From Terriglobia bacterium (lineage in GTDB: Bacteria > Acidobacteriota > Terriglobia > Terriglobales > Acidobacteriaceae): a stretch of 64,000 bases of DNA. Below the pieces are notes generated by a model. That model was given only the letters and a program-made list of their open reading frames with translations, did not search any database and was not told the DNA's origin. Positions 16,981-26,460 of the stretch are shown here, in pieces. Made by a program: the position numbers and the translations under genes. The stretch's first letter is position 1. The number at the start of each line of letters is the position of its first letter. Location: positions 1-64,000 of the forward strand of contig JAIQFP010000022.1 in NCBI GenBank assembly GCA_020073165.1. Reading direction: 5' to 3'.

Positions 16981-19900
16981 TCAGAAACTGATGCGCAGGG
17001 CCAGTTGGATGATCCGGGGCTGGTAGGTGAACTGGATTTTCCCGAAGTTGGGATCGGCGATATTGGTGTTGGGGTTGATAAATTCGGTGTGATTCATTAG
17101 GTTGAAGAAATCCGCGCGCCCCTCCAGGTGGACACGCTCGGTCAAGGGGGTGGTCTTCGAGAAAGCCAGATTGATGTTGAACTGACCGGGGCCGCGGAAG
17201 AAGTTCCGGGGCAGGGTCCCGTAGGTGCGAACGGCCGGATCGGCGACGGCCTGGGCATCGGTAGGGAATTGCTCTGTGGAGAAGCTCGTGGGATCGAAAT
17301 AGAAGTTTCCCGGACGGCGGGGATCCATAATCCGGACGGGGCCGACCAGGTTGGCGCGCACCAGGTTGGCATCCCCCACACCCGAAGGGCCGGGACTGGT
17401 GAAGTCGAAGGCGCTGTTCAGGCTGGCAAACACGTCCACTGGGAAACCGCTTCGCCAGCTCACGATGGGGAACACGCTCCATCCCTTAGTCACTCGCTTC
17501 GGTCCCGAACCCCATGCCTGATCGAAGGGCACTTCCCATCCGCCACTGAAGACGATGCGATGAGTGATATCCATGTCGGATGAGGCGCGGAACAGGTTGG
17601 GCTGGTAGTAGGGAACTTCGAAGTTGCGGTTGGCAAAGCCGGAGGCATTGTCGATGTTGTGGGAGTAGGTATAGGCCAAAGTGAAGTAAGAGCGCCCGAA
17701 GATACCGCCATCACTCATCTGTTTCTGCAAACTGAGCAGCAAGCTGTTGTAGCTCGCGTTGGTGGCATTGCGGAATTCGCGCACCTGGGCAAAGCTGCAT
17801 TGGAATGCGGTGTCCGCCGAGCAGCTGGCGTTGCCGGGAGTGAGATTGAGCGTCCGATCGAAGGTGCCCAGCGCGAATGGATTGATGTCCACAAGCCCGG
17901 TGAGGCCATGGGAACTGCTGCCCACGTAGCTGGCCTCGACCACCGTGCTTTGAGCTACTTCCCGCTGAAAGGTCAGGTTGTATTGGTAGGTGTAGGGAGT
18001 GCGCAAGTGCGGCGCCACGACAAACACGTTGCCTGAGCCGCCAATCGGAAGAAATCCGGAGGCGGAGAAGTTGATATCGGATGCCGGCGGACGAGAAGGG
18101 AAAGGATCGGTTGTTCCGGCAAAAGGCTGCGACAAGAAAGTGGGTTCAGAGGATGGGTTTCCTGGCAGGGCAGGAAAGGAAAAACCGTCGCTGGCGAAAA
18201 ACGGAGGCTTGCCGTTGAACTGCAGATTGTCCTCCCCTTTCAGGATGTCGTAGAAAACGCCAAACGCTCCGCGCAGGCTCATTGTTCCGTCGCCCTTCGG
18301 GTCCCAGGCAAAGCCGACGCGCGGCGCCCAATCGTTCTTGTCGGGGAAGTTGACCCCCTGTGGCGCGGCCGCATCTCCAGGGAACAGCATGCCAACCGGG
18401 GCATCCGTGAATACGTGGGACTGGCGGCCGGGGACAATGGAGAAGGTGCGCCCTGCGGTGTCGGTCTTCGGCGTACTGTACTCGTACCGCAGGCCCAGGC
18501 TGAGCACCAGGTTCTTGCGCACCCGCCAGTCATCCTGCACAAAGCCGGATGCGAACTTGCTGCGGATGTTGGAGGGCGCCGCCGGGCCCTGGATGTACTG
18601 CGCCGGCAAGCCAAGCAGGAAGTCAGCAAAGGAGTTGTTCGAGGTGGTCGAGCTACCGGAGCTGCCCGAACTTCCTGCAAATACAAACTGGCCGTTGACC
18701 GCAAGGGAAAAAAAGGAGCTGTTCTGGAAGGCAGAGAAACTGCCACCGAATTTCCAGCTATGCTTTCCCCGCGTCCAGGTCAGGACGTCGGAATAGGCGA
18801 AAGTATTGTCGGTCACCCGTTGCGGTCCGTTGATGCCGAAGCCGGTGAGCAGCCCGACATCGAAAAACAAATTGGCAGGACCCGTGGGCAGGTCGGGATT
18901 GATGCCGATGCCCAACGCCGAAGGCGTGGGCAGTGGTGCGGCAGGATTTTCCGCGTTGACCGACACTCTCTGCGCCGTCATGCGCAACTCATTCAGCAGA
19001 TTCGGCGAGAAGATATGGGTATACGCGAAATTCGAAAAGTAATCATGGAAGTCGGAGGCGTCGGGATACCCCGGGACCGTAGCGTAGTCGAAAGGGGTTA
19101 GCTGGTCGGTGCGGTCCCAGCCGAGCGTGACTGCCAATTTGTCGTTGGCTCCCAGATCAAAATCGAACTTTGTTGTCAGTTCATCCCGGTTCGAGGTGAA
19201 GCGTTCTTGGGAGTTGAGGAGCCCGTCCGGAGAGGTGGGGATCAATCGCGCAGCAATGTAATTCTGCGCCACGCTGTTGATGCGAGTGGGATCGATGATG
19301 GCTTGGGCAGCCAGCGCTGTGTCGGGCTGGAAAAAAGGAAAAGCTTGGAGAAACGTCGCAACCCCGGTATCAACGCTACCGCCCGGTCCGGAGTGCGAGA
19401 AGTCGCCTCCCAGTTCCGCCGGGGTGAAGGTGGGAATGTCGTGTTGCACCAGGTCCTGAATCTGCCGTTCCCCCTGGTAACCGACGAAAAAGAAGTAGCG
19501 GTCCTTGCCGCTGACGACTTTGGGAATGGTGAAAGGGCCGCCCAGGGTGCCGCCAAATTGGTTGCGCTTCAGAATGTTGCGGGGCAGTCCGTTGAGCTTG
19601 TTAAGAAAGCTGTTGGCGTCAAGAGCGTCGTTGCGCAGGAAATCGAACCCTCCGCCGTGGATCTGATTGGTACCCGACTGCGTCGCGACCGTAATCACGC
19701 CGCCGGAGTTGCGGCCATATTCGGCGGGGTAATTGCTGGTCAGGATGCGGAACTCGGCGACCGTGTCGGGATTCGGTGAATACACCGTGCGATTGTCAAC
19801 CAGATCATTGTTCAGTCCGCCGTCAAGCAGGTAATTGATCGAATCGCCCCGGTTCCCGGCAATGTCGAAAGTTCCGGCGCCAAGAAAGTCGAGGTCGGCC

Positions 19901-20391
19901 GGGGTTACACCCGGTTGCAGCAGAGCCAGGTCGCGAATGTCGCGGCCATCGAGTGGGGCATTGCGCACCACATCGCCGGTGACCACCTTGCCCAGAGCGG
20001 GACTGACGGTTTCCACCGGCTGGGCCTTGCCTGAGACTTCAATCTGCACCGGAGCGGCGCCCACCTGTAGCTCGATGCTCAGGCCGCGCACGTCCCCGAC
20101 ATGAAGGATGACGTCCTTGATCTCCGCTACAGAAAAGCCTTCCTTCTGGGCCGTGACCAGATAGTTTCCGGGCTGTAGAAATGGGACTGAGAAATATCCG
20201 TCCTGGTTGGTGGTGGCTTCGCGCTTGAGTCCCTGATCGAGATTCAGGAGCGTAATGCGAACCCCGGGGATGACGCTGCCGTTCTGGTCGGAGACGGAGC
20301 CGGCCAGGGCGGCACGCTGGGCCTGAGCCATGCCGCAAAGTGCGCAGCATACCATCGCACCTCGTAGCAACGCTCTCAGCGTCTTGATCAA
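16981..20391 (-). CDS. Oar-like TonB-dependent outer-membrane receptor
   Basis: A 1136-residue outer-membrane protein. Signal peptide (about 1-24), then a carboxypeptidase-regulatory-like domain (GSVSDQNGSVIPGVRITLLN through GYFSVPFLQPGNYLVTAQKEGF, about 30-100), a plug domain (about 120-250, with RDLALLQPGVTP and NYLLDGGLNNDLV), then a long barrel. It ends IQLALRISF, with the terminal Phe typical of barrel proteins. This is the large Oar/SusC-like class abundant in Acidobacteria, thought to import oligosaccharides or peptides with TonB energy; the substrate cannot be told. An anti-sigma/ECF sigma pair lies immediately upstream on the same strand, suggesting regulated expression. Confidence 0.95.
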   Translation of the reverse strand: MIKTLRALLRGAMVCCALCGMAQAQRAALAGSVSDQNGSVIPGVRITLLNLDQGLKREATTNQDGYFSVPFLQPGNYLVTAQKEGFSVAEIKDVILHVGDVRGLSIELQVGAAPVQIEVSGKAQPVETVSPALGKVVTGDVVRNAPLDGRDIRDLALLQPGVTPADLDFLGAGTFDIAGNRGDSINYLLDGGLNNDLVDNRTVYSPNPDTVAEFRILTSNYPAEYGRNSGGVITVATQSGTNQIHGGGFDFLRNDALDANSFLNKLNGLPRNILKRNQFGGTLGGPFTIPKVVSGKDRYFFFVGYQGERQIQDLVQHDIPTFTPAELGGDFSHSGPGGSVDTGVATFLQAFPFFQPDTALAAQAIIDPTRINSVAQNYIAARLIPTSPDGLLNSQERFTSNRDELTTKFDFDLGANDKLAVTLGWDRTDQLTPFDYATVPGYPDASDFHDYFSNFAYTHIFSPNLLNELRMTAQRVSVNAENPAAPLPTPSALGIGINPDLPTGPANLFFDVGLLTGFGINGPQRVTDNTFAYSDVLTWTRGKHSWKFGGSFSAFQNSSFFSLAVNGQFVFAGSSGSSGSSTTSNNSFADFLLGLPAQYIQGPAAPSNIRSKFASGFVQDDWRVRKNLVLSLGLRYEYSTPKTDTAGRTFSIVPGRQSHVFTDAPVGMLFPGDAAAPQGVNFPDKNDWAPRVGFAWDPKGDGTMSLRGAFGVFYDILKGEDNLQFNGKPPFFASDGFSFPALPGNPSSEPTFLSQPFAGTTDPFPSRPPASDINFSASGFLPIGGSGNVFVVAPHLRTPYTYQYNLTFQREVAQSTVVEASYVGSSSHGLTGLVDINPFALGTFDRTLNLTPGNASCSADTAFQCSFAQVREFRNATNASYNSLLLSLQKQMSDGGIFGRSYFTLAYTYSHNIDNASGFANRNFEVPYYQPNLFRASSDMDITHRIVFSGGWEVPFDQAWGSGPKRVTKGWSVFPIVSWRSGFPVDVFASLNSAFDFTSPGPSGVGDANLVRANLVGPVRIMDPRRPGNFYFDPTSFSTEQFPTDAQAVADPAVRTYGTLPRNFFRGPGQFNINLAFSKTTPLTERVHLEGRADFFNLMNHTEFINPNTNIADPNFGKIQFTYQPRIIQLALRISF

Positions 20392-20569
20392 GCGGCTCTC
20401 TCTTCAGGGTTCACGGGCTCTGCGAAGGGGTTTAGGGGAGCGTCCGTCGGACAGAGAATAGCACGCGTTGACGCCTACTATCCCCCCTTCGTAGTAGCGC
20501 TCAACAGTCAAACTTAAAAGCAAAAAGTCCCCGAGTAGAACAGGCACTCTCGCCGGAAGCGGATTTCGG

Positions 20570-22489
20570 CTAGGTGCCCATGCGCCGCAGAACGGCGAGC
20601 AGCCGGGCCAGGCTGGAGGCCGTTTCCGGCGTCGGCGGTGAAGCCGTAAAGAGCGCACGTACCAGATCGTTCTGCTCCCGCGCCAGCCGCAGCAAAGTCT
20701 CGCTGGACTGCTGGCCGGTGTCCACTTGGGCTACGTTGGCGGTGAGAGCCGCATCGGCGATTTCGGAGAGCATCTCGGACTGACGCTGCGCCAGCGTGGA
20801 AATCCAGCGGCGGTGGTCCTGGCGCATCTGCTCAACTTTCTGCGCGGCGGCGGAAGAGAGGCCAGAGCTGCGCTCCGGGGAGAATTCCCGGTCCAATCTC
20901 TTCAAAGCCCAGGCATGAAGAAAGGTTTGCTGCGCCAGGGTAACCACCTCGTTGGAGAACGCTGCCACCTGCTTGCCGGTTTCCTCGGATGAAACTCCCG
21001 GTTGAGCGAAGTGGCGGTAGAGCTGCTCGTAGAGCGGCACCTTCGCGCTGGAGAGGTCGGCGAGTGTCGCTCGGGTGACGGGACTGCCGCTGGCCGGCGG
21101 TTTGTCTTCGAATTGGTCCGGCGGGTTGTACAGTTCCGAGCCGCTCTTGAGTTCGCGGGGCACGAATACTTCCACCCGCAACGGACCGCTCACAGATTTC
21201 AGAGATTGGCGGATGACCTCGCGACGGGCGCTGCCGTCCACCAGACCTTGAACCAGGAGGGAACCGTCGGACATGGGAAATAGGTTGATTTCTTCACCCA
21301 GGCAGGCATCCGCACGATGCAAAGACTCGGCAGCTGCGACTTCAGCATCGCTGGCATGGGAGTTGGTGTAAGAAAGGGGCACAGGCTTGCGCAATTGTGC
21401 AGCGGGAGCAGAACGACCGGAGGACAAATTGGAAATGTCCACCGGGGAGTTCACGCGGGCCAACTCCACATTGCGCGGCTCGGAAGAGAACGAGGTGCGA
21501 GTGAAACGGTATTCCCAGGAGGCGCTCTGGTGCGTGGTAATGATGCTCAGACTGGTCGGCGAGTAGTCGCGGCTGCTTACTACCAGCATCGCCTCCGCGA
21601 TTCCCGAAGGATGACCGGGAGCGAAAGGATAGTGCAGTTCGAAGGCGCTCCCATCCCGCCGGGCGGAAGCCGTGGTGTCTCCCCGCGATGCGACCAGGCG
21701 GCGGAATCCGGCCACCGAAACATCCGGCACCCAGCGCTGCGCCGCCAGGTATTGCAAGAGTGGTGCCTCCACACCGTCACCCAACAGTACTGCCGCGAGC
21801 GTGGGCTCCGGCATCTGTCCGTCATTCTTGACCGTGGCGTTTTCGATCGAACCCGAGGGAAGCTGCGCGCTCACATACGCGACCGGGGAAGCTGAGTCGC
21901 GCACCACTACGATGGTACCGAGCGGCTTTGGGATCTTGCTCGTTCTATCGATCCGGTCCACACGGACCAGGCTGCGCGTTACCTGCCCCGTACTCGGGAA
22001 GTGTGCGTTCTCGTAATTCTCTGCTCGCAGCAGCACGGTGTCGGCCGAGACCCGGGTGTTGAGCACATCGGTGAACATGGCGACCAGCAGACATGCCGCG
22101 ACGAACGCAGCCAGTACAGCCCGGCGAGGTTGGAGCAGCGCGTGGCCGAGATGACGGAGTTGATTGCGCCAGATCGCGAGGCGCTCGCTGAGAGGCAACG
22201 GAACCGCTGCCACGGCTGCCGCGTGCCTGGCCAGGCGCTGGCGAAACTGTTCGATCCGCGACTCCGAGAGCACCGATGCATCCGGCAACAGCTCCTTGCG
22301 GGCGCCGAGGAAATTGTCGATGCTGTTCTGAATAGCCGCCAAATGGCTGCGGCACGTCCAGCAGTTTTCCAGGTGAGCGCACGCCGCCTCCATTTCGCCT
22401 CGCAGCAGCTCCCCGTCCTGGTACGCCACCAGTTGAGTCTGGCTCAGATGCGGGGGAAGGAGCGCGTTGCGGTCAGGCGCAATGCCCAT
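20570..22489 (-). CDS. Membrane anti-sigma factor with zinc-finger N-terminus
   Basis: A 639-residue protein. Residues about 10-60 form an anti-sigma zinc finger (LVAYQDGELL, AHLENCWTCRSHL: His-x3-Cys-x2-Cys). One membrane helix follows at about 123-140 (AVLAAFVAACLLVAMF), then a large periplasmic part with no recognised domain. The start at 22489 overlaps the upstream ECF sigma gene by 17 bp, a sign of translational coupling; an ATG at 22501 is also possible. It should hold the ECF factor inactive until an envelope signal arrives. The periplasmic part is unusually long for this family and could sense the ligand directly. Confidence 0.85.
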   Translation of the reverse strand: MGIAPDRNALLPPHLSQTQLVAYQDGELLRGEMEAACAHLENCWTCRSHLAAIQNSIDNFLGARKELLPDASVLSESRIEQFRQRLARHAAAVAAVPLPLSERLAIWRNQLRHLGHALLQPRRAVLAAFVAACLLVAMFTDVLNTRVSADTVLLRAENYENAHFPSTGQVTRSLVRVDRIDRTSKIPKPLGTIVVVRDSASPVAYVSAQLPSGSIENATVKNDGQMPEPTLAAVLLGDGVEAPLLQYLAAQRWVPDVSVAGFRRLVASRGDTTASARRDGSAFELHYPFAPGHPSGIAEAMLVVSSRDYSPTSLSIITTHQSASWEYRFTRTSFSSEPRNVELARVNSPVDISNLSSGRSAPAAQLRKPVPLSYTNSHASDAEVAAAESLHRADACLGEEINLFPMSDGSLLVQGLVDGSARREVIRQSLKSVSGPLRVEVFVPRELKSGSELYNPPDQFEDKPPASGSPVTRATLADLSSAKVPLYEQLYRHFAQPGVSSEETGKQVAAFSNEVVTLAQQTFLHAWALKRLDREFSPERSSGLSSAAAQKVEQMRQDHRRWISTLAQRQSEMLSEIADAALTANVAQVDTGQQSSETLLRLAREQNDLVRALFTASPPTPETASSLARLLAVLRRMGT

Positions 22490-23042
22490 TTTGCACCTCA
22501 AATTTCTTCAGACCGCGAGCCAGGTAGACGCTGACCGCTTTCGGGCTGATTCCCAGGACTCCGCCGATCTCCTGGTAACTCAAACCTTCCGCGCGCAGCG
22601 TGAGGCAGTGCCGTTCCCTTTCATTCAAGACCTGCAGCGAGTCGGCAATACGTTCCTGCTGGATCAGTTCGTCTTCGGTGGAGCGGGTGCCTTCGGCGCG
22701 GCTCCGTTGCGAAACCCACTCCGCCACGGCCAACTCGTGAATGCCGTTCCGGCGGATGTGATCGATGGCGAGGTTGTGCACGACCCGGTAGAGCCAACTG
22801 CGAATGTTGAGGATGTCGGAATTCCTTTTCAGCTGGTCGAAGAGCTTAAGAAAGGCAACCTGCACCAGGTCTTCGCTCTCGCCCGTGGAGCCGACCACCT
22901 GGTAGGCGTAACTGAGCAAAGAGGGACGCAGCGTGGCATACAACTCCACAATGGTCTCTTCCAGCTGCTGGCTCTTGCGGTGGTTCTCAACCTGCTCTAG
23001 CCCCAAAACCGGGGACAAATTGAGGATGCTTGCTCGCTCCAT
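22473..23042 (-). CDS. ECF-family RNA polymerase sigma factor
   Basis: A 189-residue sigma factor. Region 2 (about 30-100) shows LSYAYQVVGSTGESEDLVQVAFLKLF and SWLYRVVHNLAIDHIRR. Region 4 (about 130-185) shows LNERERHCLTLRAEGLSYQE and GVLGISPKAVSVYLARGLKK. It lacks regions 1.1 and 3, as ECF factors do. Its 3' end overlaps the anti-sigma gene. The TonB receptor, LolA-like and BNR genes downstream on the same strand are likely targets or co-transcribed, which is inference from order. Confidence 0.95.
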   Translation of the reverse strand: MERASILNLSPVLGLEQVENHRKSQQLEETIVELYATLRPSLLSYAYQVVGSTGESEDLVQVAFLKLFDQLKRNSDILNIRSWLYRVVHNLAIDHIRRNGIHELAVAEWVSQRSRAEGTRSTEDELIQQERIADSLQVLNERERHCLTLRAEGLSYQEIGGVLGISPKAVSVYLARGLKKFEVQNGHCA

Positions 23043-23372
23043 GTGACCCTGGCCAAGCTATGAGACGTCGCCGGTTGGACACGGCGAACTACGCCCTTTC
23101 GACCATGCACAGGGCATGGCGGGCTCCCCTGTATATACACTAAACACGGTGTTCTACGACCCCTTCCCCCACAAAATATTTTGTTGCGCATGTGCTGTTA
23201 GTAAATCTCGGCCGCCGGGCGTCACAACAATAACAAACAGGGCTCTCCGGCTGTCAGGGGAAACGGCAGCGGGACCCCGGTAGGTTGCAACTGTGGGAGT
23301 GGCTCCGCAGCACCCGGAGCCGACGCAGTGTCTGGGCCCAGACCTTAAGTACAAAGCCTGGCTGGCTCGCTG
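23043..23372. other. Divergent promoter region, no gene
   Basis: This 330-bp gap separates the leftward sigma/anti-sigma operon from the rightward small LuxR-type gene. It contains an AT-richer patch near 23130-23190 suited to promoters. No gene or strong palindrome is visible. Confidence 0.4.
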
Positions 23373-23645
23373 GTGAACCGGGCCGATTTGACGGCCGTGA
23401 AGGAACTGGACACAACACGACTTCCCGCGGGTAGCCGTGAGGGGGAGTTCCTGTCCCTGCGGGAGCAAACGATCATTCGGCTGGTGGCCCAGGGGGTACC
23501 TGACCCGGCCATCGCAGCGCAGCTCTACATCAGCGAAGCCCAAGTCCGGGACCATCTGGTCGAGATCTTCAAGAAGCTGGCCATGGCGGGGCTCCTGGAC
23601 CAGCTTGTGTATGTGGGCGAGGAAATGCCGCAGGCAGATTGTTAG
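23373..23645 (+). CDS. Small stand-alone LuxR/GerE-type HTH protein
   Basis: A 90-residue protein that is almost entirely one LuxR-type DNA-binding domain: LSLREQTIIRLVAQGVPDPAIAAQLYISEAQVRDHLVEIFKKL. There is no receiver or sensor domain. It starts at GTG 23373; a TAA lies nine codons upstream in frame, so no longer N-terminus exists. No strong ribosome-binding site precedes it. Stand-alone GerE-like regulators bind DNA as dimers; the target is unknown. It might be a remnant of a longer regulator, but the domain itself looks intact. Confidence 0.65.
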   Translation: MNRADLTAVKELDTTRLPAGSREGEFLSLREQTIIRLVAQGVPDPAIAAQLYISEAQVRDHLVEIFKKLAMAGLLDQLVYVGEEMPQADC

Positions 23646-23997
23646 CAGGAAATTTGGGTTTGGCCGACAGCCGCAGATGCAGGCGGCGGGCATTGCAAGA
23701 TCAGTTCTCGGCGCCCTGTCAGTGACCACTGTTCGACCCCTTGGAAGCCTGGTCCGCCCCCGGATCAGGCTTCATTTTTCTGCATTTGTCCTCGCGAGCA
23801 GCCCGGTTTTCCCCAACAGCCGCCGCCCGCGTCCACCGATTGAAAAATCCGGCACGGTGTGCAATATCTTGCATCTTGACTGATCCCGGCATGGAGTAGA
23901 CACTTGCACTGCGACTGAAGACTCCCTCCCGCAGCGGTTACCCAGCCGACCCAGGAACCGCTGTCTCTCACTCGTGGAATGGTCTGAAGGAGACCTG
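23646..23997. other. Intergenic region with promoter of the FG-GAP gene
   Basis: This 352-bp gap contains the conserved operator/promoter described at 23860-23902 and a good ribosome-binding site (GAAGGAGAC) before 23998. No gene is visible in the rest. Confidence 0.5.
23860..23902 (+). promoter_or_regulatory. Promoter with TGCAA-N4-TTGCA operator
   Basis: An inverted repeat TGCAATATCTTGCA (23860-23873) runs into TTGACT, a good -35 box, followed 15-16 bases later by TAGACA as -10. A nearly identical 21-base block (19 matches) precedes the secreted-protein gene at 25795-26460 in the same relation to its TTGACA. The two genes probably share a regulator that binds over the -35 box. Confidence 0.55.
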
Positions 23998-25674
23998 ATG
24001 AAAGCCCTCCAACTCGCCGTTGGATTCACCCTGTTTGCCACTGCTTTGCTGTCAGCTCAAACATCCCGAGTGCCGCTGGTGGACCAACCCGCCGTCCCCG
24101 CCAGCGTGGCCCCCGGCGGGCGGTCCTTCACTTTGAAGGTGAATGGCGTGGGCTTCGCTTCCGGTGCTTTCATCACTTGGAACGGTCATCCTCTATCGAC
24201 CATTTTTGTGGACAGCCATCACTTGCAGACAACAATTACTCCACCCTTGATCCAAGACCCTTCCACGGCTCTGGTCGGAGCGGTCAATCCGGGAAATCGC
24301 TTTTCCAACAACGTCTTTCTGCAAGTGATAAACCCCTCACCTCTGAATGGAGTCCCCAGTATCAGCAGCTACTCAGCCGGGGTGCAGCTGCAAAGAATAG
24401 TGGTAGGAGACTTTAATAACGACGGCAGGATGGACATTGTAGCCTCCGACAGCAACTTGGGTGGTATTTCCGTTCTTCTCGGCGCAGGCGATGGCACTTT
24501 TCCGGCGGCCGTGCACTACCTGGCTGGTGCGTCGGCGTTCGGCATCGTCGCAGGCGACTTCAATGGCGACAAGAGGGTCGACATCGCTGTCACCAACTCC
24601 GGTACCCAGAACTCCGTCAACCTCCTGCTCGGCAAAGGTGACGGAAGCTTCCGGGCTGCGACCCCGTTTCCCGTCGGCTCCAATCCGGTCGCGATAGCAG
24701 CCGTCGATCTGAACAATGACGGCAAGCTGGACCTCGTAACCTGCAACCACAACGGCGGCAACATTTCAGTTCTACTGGGCAATGGGGACGGCACTTTCCA
24801 GCCGGAGGCCGAGATTGACGCGGGAACGTCTCCGTCGTCTGTCCTGGCGGCAGATTTCAATGGTGACGGCCGCATCGACCTGGCGGTCTCCAATCAGGGG
24901 AGCAACGACGTTTCCATTCTTTATGGCAACGCCGACGGGACCTTCAGGAAACCAGTGCAGGTCCCGGTAGGGACAGCGCCGCTCTGGATCGCCGCAGCGG
25001 ACTTGAACGGTGACGGTTTGGTTGATCTGATTACCGCCAACAGCGGCAGTTCCAACCTCTCGATTCTAATCGGGAATCAAAACGGCACCTTCCAGCCGCC
25101 AACTGCCGTGAACACCCTGCAGAATCCAGAGTCACTGGCAGTCGGCGATCTAAACGGAGACGGCAAGGTGGATCTTGCCGTGGCCGACGCCACCAAAATC
25201 AGCATCCTGCTGGGCATGGGAGACGGCACCTTCGCGCGGCGCGCGGACTACGATGGAAAAAGATATCTTGGGCTGGCGGCGGGAGACTTTAACGCCGACG
25301 GCCGCCTTGACCTGGCTACAGTTAGCGGCACCACCGCAGTGGACGTCTCGCTGCAAACTACGGTGGCGCTCTCGCCCGTCTCGCTTGCCTTTGGCGGGCA
25401 AAAGGTTGGCACCGATAGCCCGACCAGGACCGTCGCCCTCCGCAACCTCGCCACCACCACGCTCAATGTCTCCGACATCAGCATTGTCGGCACCAACGCC
25501 GAAGACTTCAGTCAGAGCAATGACTGCGGCACACAAGTCGACGCGAGGGGCTCTTGCCAGATCACAGTTGTGTTTACTCCCACTGCCACCGGGGTCCGGA
25601 GCGCCACGATTCAAATCAGCGATGACGCCATTGGCGGTGTGCAGATCATCGTTCTCACCGGAACCGGAATCTAG
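23998..25674 (+). CDS. Secreted FG-GAP/VCBS-repeat protein with Ig-like C-terminus
   Basis: A 558-residue exported protein. Signal peptide (MKALQLAVGFTLFATALLSA), an N-terminal IPT-like region, then seven or eight FG-GAP repeats with calcium-binding D-x-N-x-D-G-x-x-D loops: GDFNNDGRMDIV, GDFNGDKRVDIA, VDLNNDGKLDLV, ADFNGDGRIDLA, ADLNGDGLVDLI, GDLNGDGKVDLA, GDFNADGRLDLA. The C-terminal 110 residues form an Ig-like choice-of-anchor D domain (LAFGGQKVGTDSPTRTV, GSCQITVVFTPTATG). It is probably a surface or secreted integrin-alpha-like propeller; the ligand is unknown. The ATG at 23998 has GGAG seven bases upstream. Confidence 0.9.
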   Translation: MKALQLAVGFTLFATALLSAQTSRVPLVDQPAVPASVAPGGRSFTLKVNGVGFASGAFITWNGHPLSTIFVDSHHLQTTITPPLIQDPSTALVGAVNPGNRFSNNVFLQVINPSPLNGVPSISSYSAGVQLQRIVVGDFNNDGRMDIVASDSNLGGISVLLGAGDGTFPAAVHYLAGASAFGIVAGDFNGDKRVDIAVTNSGTQNSVNLLLGKGDGSFRAATPFPVGSNPVAIAAVDLNNDGKLDLVTCNHNGGNISVLLGNGDGTFQPEAEIDAGTSPSSVLAADFNGDGRIDLAVSNQGSNDVSILYGNADGTFRKPVQVPVGTAPLWIAAADLNGDGLVDLITANSGSSNLSILIGNQNGTFQPPTAVNTLQNPESLAVGDLNGDGKVDLAVADATKISILLGMGDGTFARRADYDGKRYLGLAAGDFNADGRLDLATVSGTTAVDVSLQTTVALSPVSLAFGGQKVGTDSPTRTVALRNLATTTLNVSDISIVGTNAEDFSQSNDCGTQVDARGSCQITVVFTPTATGVRSATIQISDDAIGGVQIIVLTGTGI

Positions 25675-25753
25675 ACGCACGTCCTCTCTTGAGGGAAACT
25701 CCCGTAACAAGAGCACGCTGGCGTGAAACCTGGAAGAAATCTGCGCAAGAAAA

Positions 25754-25778
25754 GACCGCTAGGGGTTGCCTAGCGGTC
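25754..25778 (-). terminator. Rho-independent terminator for the leftward secreted-protein gene
   Basis: A perfect 10-bp stem (GACCGCTAGG with CCTAGCGGTC) and a five-base loop. Read leftward it is followed by TTTTCTT, giving a standard terminator 17 bp after the stop of the gene at 25795-26460. Confidence 0.85.
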
Positions 25779-25794
25779 CGGATAGGTGAGGTTG

Positions 25795-26460
25795 TTAGTT
25801 TCCGTCGACTTCGTACGCGGACCGCGAGTAGCCCGAGGGCACCACGTTCCAGTCACCCGAGGGGTTCCCGGTCTGGTTGAAGGCGAATGGGCTGGATACG
25901 TCTGTGATCCCACGCACTTCATCCCAGGTCAGTTCCACAGTCGAAGTGCCTTCCTGAGCCACGATCCAGTACGGCGTGCCGGCATTCAGAGTGGTGTTGC
26001 AGCTAGTGCAATTGAACTCGACGAAGTTACCGCCGATTCCATTGTTGAAGTTCGAGATGCCGTTGCAGGCGGTCAGCGGACCCTCAAGAATGGAACCCGG
26101 GGCCCCGCCTGCATCCGACTCGAGGTAGACGTTCAGTTCACCGGGGTTGTTGTCCCCGCCGCCGAGCGTGTAAACCGCCATCGGTATATACGCATCAGCA
26201 AACGTTACAGTCGACGTTGGTGTGAAGCCCTGGGCTATTACTTGGTTGTTGAAGTTGCTGCCATCCACGAAGTAACCCGTGGTGTTGTTGAACTTGTGAT
26301 GCAGCGGACCAGTCAGGTTGGTGTACACCAGCTTGCTCCCTTTGCCGGCGCAGAACTGCATGTTGCCTCTAGCGTGCAAACCGGTCGGCACCCGTTGCGC
26401 GAGAAGCGGCGTTGAGATTAATACCGCGAGTGCGACGACAAAAGCGATTCTCTTGATCAT
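25795..26460 (-). CDS. Exported protein of choice-of-anchor type
   Basis: A 221-residue protein with a signal peptide (MIKRIAFVVALAVLISTPLL). The mature part is Gly/Asn/Thr-rich and contains TTGYFVDGSNFNNQVIAQGF, GELNVYLESDAGGAPGSIL and TLNAGTPYWIVAQEGTS. This pattern (sieving plus YWIV block) fits the beta-sandwich choice-of-anchor domains found in PEP-CTERM-type surface proteins. No sorting signal is visible at the C-terminus (SAYEVDGN). Its promoter shares an operator with the FG-GAP gene at 23998. Function is unknown; extracellular location is inferred. Confidence 0.7.
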   Translation of the reverse strand: MIKRIAFVVALAVLISTPLLAQRVPTGLHARGNMQFCAGKGSKLVYTNLTGPLHHKFNNTTGYFVDGSNFNNQVIAQGFTPTSTVTFADAYIPMAVYTLGGGDNNPGELNVYLESDAGGAPGSILEGPLTACNGISNFNNGIGGNFVEFNCTSCNTTLNAGTPYWIVAQEGTSTVELTWDEVRGITDVSSPFAFNQTGNPSGDWNVVPSGYSRSAYEVDGN